Positions 33,141 through 36,411 of a stretch of 36,411 nt of DNA are shown here, in pieces. Positions within the stretch are counted from its first letter, which is position 1; each line of letters begins with the position of its first letter. This DNA comes from Clostridia bacterium (GTDB lineage Bacteria; Bacillota; Clostridia; Oscillospirales; CAG-272): positions 1 through 36,411 of the forward strand of contig JAFVRI010000166.1 of NCBI GenBank assembly GCA_017504335.1, written 5' to 3'. Position numbers and translations under genes: made by a program. Under the pieces are notes generated by a model. That model had not been told where the DNA came from and searched no databases. It saw only the letters and a list, made by a program, of their open reading frames with translations.

Positions 33141-34295
33141 ATGGAATCCAACGTTGTACGCATCCGCCGTCAGCTTCATATGTACCCCGAGATCGGCTTC
33201 GATCTGCCCCTCACTCTGCAGTTTTTGCGGGACGAGATGGATGCCATCGGGGTAGACTATACAGAGCAATACGGAAAAAGCTCGATCGTCGCCACGGTAA
33301 ACCCCGAAAAAACGAATTTTACCTTAGGCATTCGTGCGGATATGGATGCTCTTCCCATGGAGGAAAAGAATGACGTGCCCTACCGTTCCCGCATCAAGGG
33401 GCAGATGCATGCCTGCGGTCACGATGCCCATACGGCGATCGCTTTGGAGACCCTTCGCCGTGTATACGAGGAGCGGGACGCCATTGGCTGTCGGGTAAAA
33501 TTCCTGTTTCAGCCCTCCGAGGAGGCAGGACCGTCGGGTGCCATGCTCATGGCGGAGGACGGTGTCATGGATGACATCGACTGCATCGTGGCACTTCATT
33601 GCGATACCACCATCCCCGTGGGCAAGGTTGCCGTGACCGAGGGGGCGCAAAATGCCATCAGCGACGGTTTTACCTTGGTATTCCACGGAAAAAGCTCCCA
33701 CGCGGGCAATCAGGAAAAGGGAATTGACGCCATTATGATGGCGGTAAAGGCATATACGCAGATCGAATTTATGATCGCCAAGGATTTTTCCGCCAAGGTT
33801 CCCATGATCTTCAACGTGGGTGCCATTCACGGCGGTGTGACCAATAACATTTTAGCGGAGTCGTGTACCATGTTCTGCACCCTTCGTTCTCATACCGAGG
33901 AAACCGCCGCCTATGCGCTGGACAAGATCCGTCGAATCGGTGAATCGGTTGCCGAGCTGGAGGGCGGTCGCTTTGAAATGATCCCCAACAAGCACTATCC
34001 CATCGTCTACAACGACGCGGGTATGGTGCAACGGATCCGCCGTGCCGCTTGCGTAGTGGTGGGTGCGGACAACCTCGGCGAAAACAAGCGCTCTATGGGC
34101 GGTGAGGATTTCTCCTACTTCGCCATGAAAAAGCCCGGTGGATATTTCCGTCTCGGTGTCCGCAATGAGGAAAAGGGGATCGTCAACGGGGTGCATCACG
34201 ACAATTTCGATCTGGACGAGGCTGCCCTCGAGATCGGGGTCCGGATGTTCCTGCGGATCATTCGGGACGCGGGGGACGCGATCAGCCGTTTTTAA
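33141..34295 (+). CDS. M20 family amidohydrolase/peptidase
   Basis: 384 residues, subfamily M20D. Metal-site motifs: GIRADMDALPM, MHACGHDAHTAIAL (H90-C92-H94 region), FQPSEEAGPSGA (E127/E128), ALHCDT and SMGGEDFSYF. The dimerisation domain lies in between (FHGKSSHAGNQEKGIDA). Hydrolyses an N-acyl or N-acetyl amino acid, or a small peptide-like amide, in the cytoplasm. ATG 33141 is preceded by AAGGAAGG. The last codons (GDAISRF-stop) fall in 3'-end element copy G. An AEC permease gene follows under its own promoter. Confidence 0.9.
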   Translation: MESNVVRIRRQLHMYPEIGFDLPLTLQFLRDEMDAIGVDYTEQYGKSSIVATVNPEKTNFTLGIRADMDALPMEEKNDVPYRSRIKGQMHACGHDAHTAIALETLRRVYEERDAIGCRVKFLFQPSEEAGPSGAMLMAEDGVMDDIDCIVALHCDTTIPVGKVAVTEGAQNAISDGFTLVFHGKSSHAGNQEKGIDAIMMAVKAYTQIEFMIAKDFSAKVPMIFNVGAIHGGVTNNILAESCTMFCTLRSHTEETAAYALDKIRRIGESVAELEGGRFEMIPNKHYPIVYNDAGMVQRIRRAACVVVGADNLGENKRSMGGEDFSYFAMKKPGGYFRLGVRNEEKGIVNGVHHDNFDLDEAALEIGVRMFLRIIRDAGDAISRF

Positions 34296-34458
34296 AAACC
34301 AAACTTCGCTTCGCCGCAACACTTGTATTACAAAATATGGCCGGATCTTCGTATAGCGTTCTCGTCATAATTTGCGTAAAATCATAGGATTGTTCTCTAA
34401 AGCAGAAAACCGTCGGACGCCTATATGTGCCGCGCACACCGCCGATGGTTTTCTTTTT
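34274..34458 (+). repeat. 3'-end structured element, copy G (with terminator)
   Basis: GGGACGCGAT, hairpin CCGTTTTTAAAAAC, CTTGTATTAC, TATGGCCGGATCTTCG, CTCGTC, core CTCTAAAGCAGAAA (34395-34408), terminator GAAAACCGTCGG...CCGATGGTTTTC with one G-U pair. Overlaps the end of the M20 gene, whose TAA is in the first hairpin. The most diverged copy. Confidence 0.8.
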
Positions 34459-34533
34459 ATATCCGGTATTGATAACGGACCGCCGAGAAAGCGAGAGAAC
34501 CTCCGAATCTTTTCGTCATTTTTTTCAAAAGAA

Positions 34534-34563
34534 TTGACAAACCTTTCCGATTCGTGGTATAAT
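34534..34563 (+). promoter_or_regulatory. Promoter of AEC permease gene
   Basis: TTGACA (34534-34539), 18 bp, TATAAT (34558-34563). Confidence 0.8.
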
Positions 34564-34592
34564 GGCTTGACTTTAAAAAAAAGGAGACAATC

Positions 34593-35585
34593 ATGGCTAA
34601 ACTGATTCCCGCTATTATGAATCCCATGCTTGTGCTGTTTCTTTGCATGGCGCTGGGATTTTTGTTACATAAAATCCATATCCTTCCCGACTCCGCCGGA
34701 CAGGTCATGGCGAAGCTGGAAACCTACGTGTTCTGTCCTGCATTGAGCTTTGGAACCATGGCGACCTTCTTCACCCCCAAAACCATCAAAGCCCATGCCA
34801 CCAATCTTGTCATCGGTATCCTTTTGGTGTCCTTGGCGGTATTCCTCTCCCTTTTGCTGGTTCGGTTCTTTGCCCGCAAAAAAAGTAAGGATTGGGGCGT
34901 TTATGCCTATGCTCTGGCATTCGCGAACGGCGGATATATGGGCGATCCCTTGGTACAGATGATCTTAGGCAGCTCCGCGCTTTCCTATTATAAGCTCTTT
35001 TATCTTCCCATCAATTCCGTCATCTTTACCTGGGGCATCAGCATTCTGGTTCCCGATAACGGGAAAAAAACCAATCCCATCAAAAAGATATTGAACGTAC
35101 CTACCGTTGCCATGCTGGCAGGTATGGCGGTTGGAATCACGGGAGCGGTCGATTATATTCCTTCCTTTTGCATGACCGCTATGAATTCTCTGTCGTCGTG
35201 TATGGGCCCTGTTGCCATGCTCTTGGCAGGCTTCACCGTCGCATCCTATCCCTTTGGAGAAATCCTGAAAAATAAAAAGGTCTACGTCGTTTCTTTGCTT
35301 CGCCTGATTATCCTGCCCACGCTGTTGATCACCGAGCTGCTCGGCATAAAGACCCTCGGCAACCTTTTGTTCGACTTGAACATCAACAACAACGTGCTTC
35401 ATCTTGCCTTTTTCGCCTTTGCGACCCCTCTCGGAATGAACACCATCGTGTTCCCGGAAGCATACGGAGGTGATTCCAAAACAGGCGCCAGCATGGCTCT
35501 GATCTCCCATACCCTGTGTGTCCTGTCCATCCCGATCATGTACGCGATCCTCTGCGGCATTTTCGGTGGTTACCAAGTTTTATAA
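34593..35585 (+). CDS. AEC family (auxin efflux carrier-like) permease
   Basis: 330 residues, about ten helices in two five-helix halves (LVLFLCMALGFLLHKIHILP; then LLAGFTVASYPFGEI and FFAFATPLGMNTIVFPEAYGGD, the conserved P-N-T crossover loop). Bacterial members carry malate, malonate or other organic acids; the substrate here is unknown. RBS AAAGGAGAC. It follows the M20 amidohydrolase but has its own promoter, so a shared substrate is only a guess. Confidence 0.87.
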   Translation: MAKLIPAIMNPMLVLFLCMALGFLLHKIHILPDSAGQVMAKLETYVFCPALSFGTMATFFTPKTIKAHATNLVIGILLVSLAVFLSLLLVRFFARKKSKDWGVYAYALAFANGGYMGDPLVQMILGSSALSYYKLFYLPINSVIFTWGISILVPDNGKKTNPIKKILNVPTVAMLAGMAVGITGAVDYIPSFCMTAMNSLSSCMGPVAMLLAGFTVASYPFGEILKNKKVYVVSLLRLIILPTLLITELLGIKTLGNLLFDLNINNNVLHLAFFAFATPLGMNTIVFPEAYGGDSKTGASMALISHTLCVLSIPIMYAILCGIFGGYQVL

Positions 35586-35591
35586 GATTCG

Positions 35592-35630
35592 GTACGACGA
35601 GGATTTTACGCGTTTCAGAAAACGCGTAAA
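35592..35630 (+). repeat. 3'-end element family, 5' module only (copy H)
   Basis: TACGACGAGGATTTTACGC leads into a perfect hairpin TTTACGCGTTT...AAACGCGTAAA (35605-35630), 7 bp after the AEC stop. Layout matches TTACGACT...TTTTTACGC-hairpin of copy E, with a different but fully paired stem. Confidence 0.55.
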
Positions 35631-35657
35631 GAACGAATGGTAACAAACTAAAAAACA

Positions 35658-35690
35658 GCCCCGTGCCAAACGGCACGGGGCATATTTTTT
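35658..35690. terminator. Bidirectional terminator between AEC and PFOR genes
   Basis: GCCCCGTGCC aaac GGCACGGGGC with TATTTTTT on the right and AAAAAACA on the left, so it can end transcripts from both sides of this convergent pair. Confidence 0.9.
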
Positions 35691-35694
35691 AGGA

Positions 35695-36411
35695 TTAGTT
35701 GTAGAGGTCAACCATCTTCTGGAGTCTCTCGTACTTCGCCTTTGCGTTAGCCTCGCCCTGCGCGAACAGCTCTTCTGCCTTTTCGGGGAAGGTCTGTACC
35801 AGACGAGCGTAACGGTTCTCGGACTTGATGAAGTCGATGTAGTTTCCGGTGGGCTCCTTCGAATCCAGGGTGAAGGGATTCTTGCCCTCAGCCTTCGCTG
35901 CGGGGTTGAAGCGGAACATCTGCCAGTAGCCTGCCTCAACTGCCTTCTTCATTTCGAGCTGGCAGTTCTGCATGGTTCCCTTGATGCCGTGCATCTCACA
36001 AGGAGCGTAGCCGATGATGATGGAAGGTCCGTTGTATGCCTCAGCCTCGGTCAGAGCCTTCAGAAGCTGGTTCATATCAGCGCCCATAGCAACCTGTGCA
36101 ACGTAAACGTAACCGTAGGACATTGCGATCTCAGCCAGGTTCTTCTTTCCGATTGCCTTACCGGCAGCGGCGAACTGAGCAACCTGACCGATGTTGGATG
36201 CCTTGGATGCCTGTCCACCCGTGTTGGAGTAAACCTCGGTATCGAATACCATGATGTTGACATCCTCACCGGAAGTCAGAACGTGGTCAAGACCACCAAA
36301 TCCGATGTCGTAAGCCCAACCGTCTCCACCGAAGATCCAAGTGGACTTCTTGCCCAGGTAATCCTTCTCGGCAAGAATTGCGGGAGCGACGGGGCAGCCC
36401 TCAGCGGCAGC
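35695..36411 (-). CDS. nifJ: Pyruvate:ferredoxin (flavodoxin) oxidoreductase, C-terminal part
   Basis: The last 238 codons of the gene; the rest lies beyond the right edge. GGDGWAYDIGFGG is the thiamine-pyrophosphate-binding motif of domain VI, followed by NIMVFDTEVYSNTGGQASKA, AQVAMGADMNQLLKALTEAEAY, GYAPCEMHGIK and the C-terminal extension. Oxidises pyruvate to acetyl-CoA, passing electrons to ferredoxin; marks an anaerobe. The very biased codon use fits a highly expressed gene. Confidence 0.95.
   Translation of the reverse strand, partial: AAAEGCPVAPAILAEKDYLGKKSTWIFGGDGWAYDIGFGGLDHVLTSGEDVNIMVFDTEVYSNTGGQASKASNIGQVAQFAAAGKAIGKKNLAEIAMSYGYVYVAQVAMGADMNQLLKALTEAEAYNGPSIIIGYAPCEMHGIKGTMQNCQLEMKKAVEAGYWQMFRFNPAAKAEGKNPFTLDSKEPTGNYIDFIKSENRYARLVQTFPEKAEELFAQGEANAKAKYERLQKMVDLYN

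Noticed and set aside
8861..34458. 3'-end elements as integron attC sites
   Set aside because: No integrase, no attC core sites (GTTRRRY/RYYYAAC), and operons rather than single cassettes lie between them.

Overview
The window looks like a chromosomal segment from an anaerobic Gram-positive gut bacterium (Firmicutes, class Clostridia). The grounds are a T-box leader on cysE-cysS, a pyruvate:ferredoxin oxidoreductase, a FakA/FakB fatty-acid kinase, a yybP-ykoY manganese riboswitch, strong AGGAGG ribosome sites, TTGACA/TATAAT promoters and moderately high GC with short AT-rich intergenic gaps. No species can be named from the sequence alone.

Left part (1-18.2 kb) is an amino-sugar/galactoside catabolic island made of small modules, most paired with their own regulator. 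(i) 1-8.85 kb: an AraC regulator sits between a leftward gene that fuses an MFS transporter to a GH2 glycosidase in one open frame, and a rightward five-gene operon: nagB-like deaminase, TIM-barrel isomerase/epimerase, two Gfo/Idh/MocA dehydrogenases, nagA. Both the fusion gene and the operon carry the same TTGCAATG-N3-TTGCA box, so they are probably one regulon. (ii) 9.4-12.2 kb: a metallophosphoesterase and an intracellular GH20 hexosaminidase. (iii) 12.5-15 kb: a LacI regulator divergent from a GH109-like NAD-dependent glycosidase/oxidoreductase. (iv) 15.1-18.2 kb: an AraC regulator divergent from a GH42 beta-galactosidase. Together these suggest import of small host-type glycan fragments, intracellular trimming, and funnelling of N-acetylhexosamine-6-phosphate through NagA/NagB, with an oxidation/epimerisation branch for a less usual amino sugar.

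Middle part (18.5-29.2 kb), all leftward, is core metabolism: T-box-cysE-cysS; marR-acyl-CoA ligase-fakB-fakA (uptake and activation of exogenous fatty acids); and a Mn2+-riboswitch-controlled P2A-type Ca2+/Mn2+ ATPase.

Right part (29.7-36.4 kb): a PocR-AraC regulator divergent from an unrecognised TIM-barrel (glycosidase-like) protein and a DMT permease; an M20 amidohydrolase; an AEC permease; and the C-terminal end of PFOR.

Two repeat families deserve attention. One is a roughly 170-nt element found just after stop codons, always in the sense orientation of the gene it follows apart from one orphan copy. It has a 5' hairpin whose stem varies with compensating changes and a 3' CTCTAAGGTRGAAA core leading into a terminator (seven copies with the 3' end, one copy cut off by the second repeat, one 5'-module-only copy). 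In two unrelated genes this element supplies the stop codon. The other is a 150-bp palindromic MITE-like element (three copies), each lying against the terminator ends of the first family or of GH42. No tRNA, rRNA, CRISPR array, transposase or phage gene was seen.
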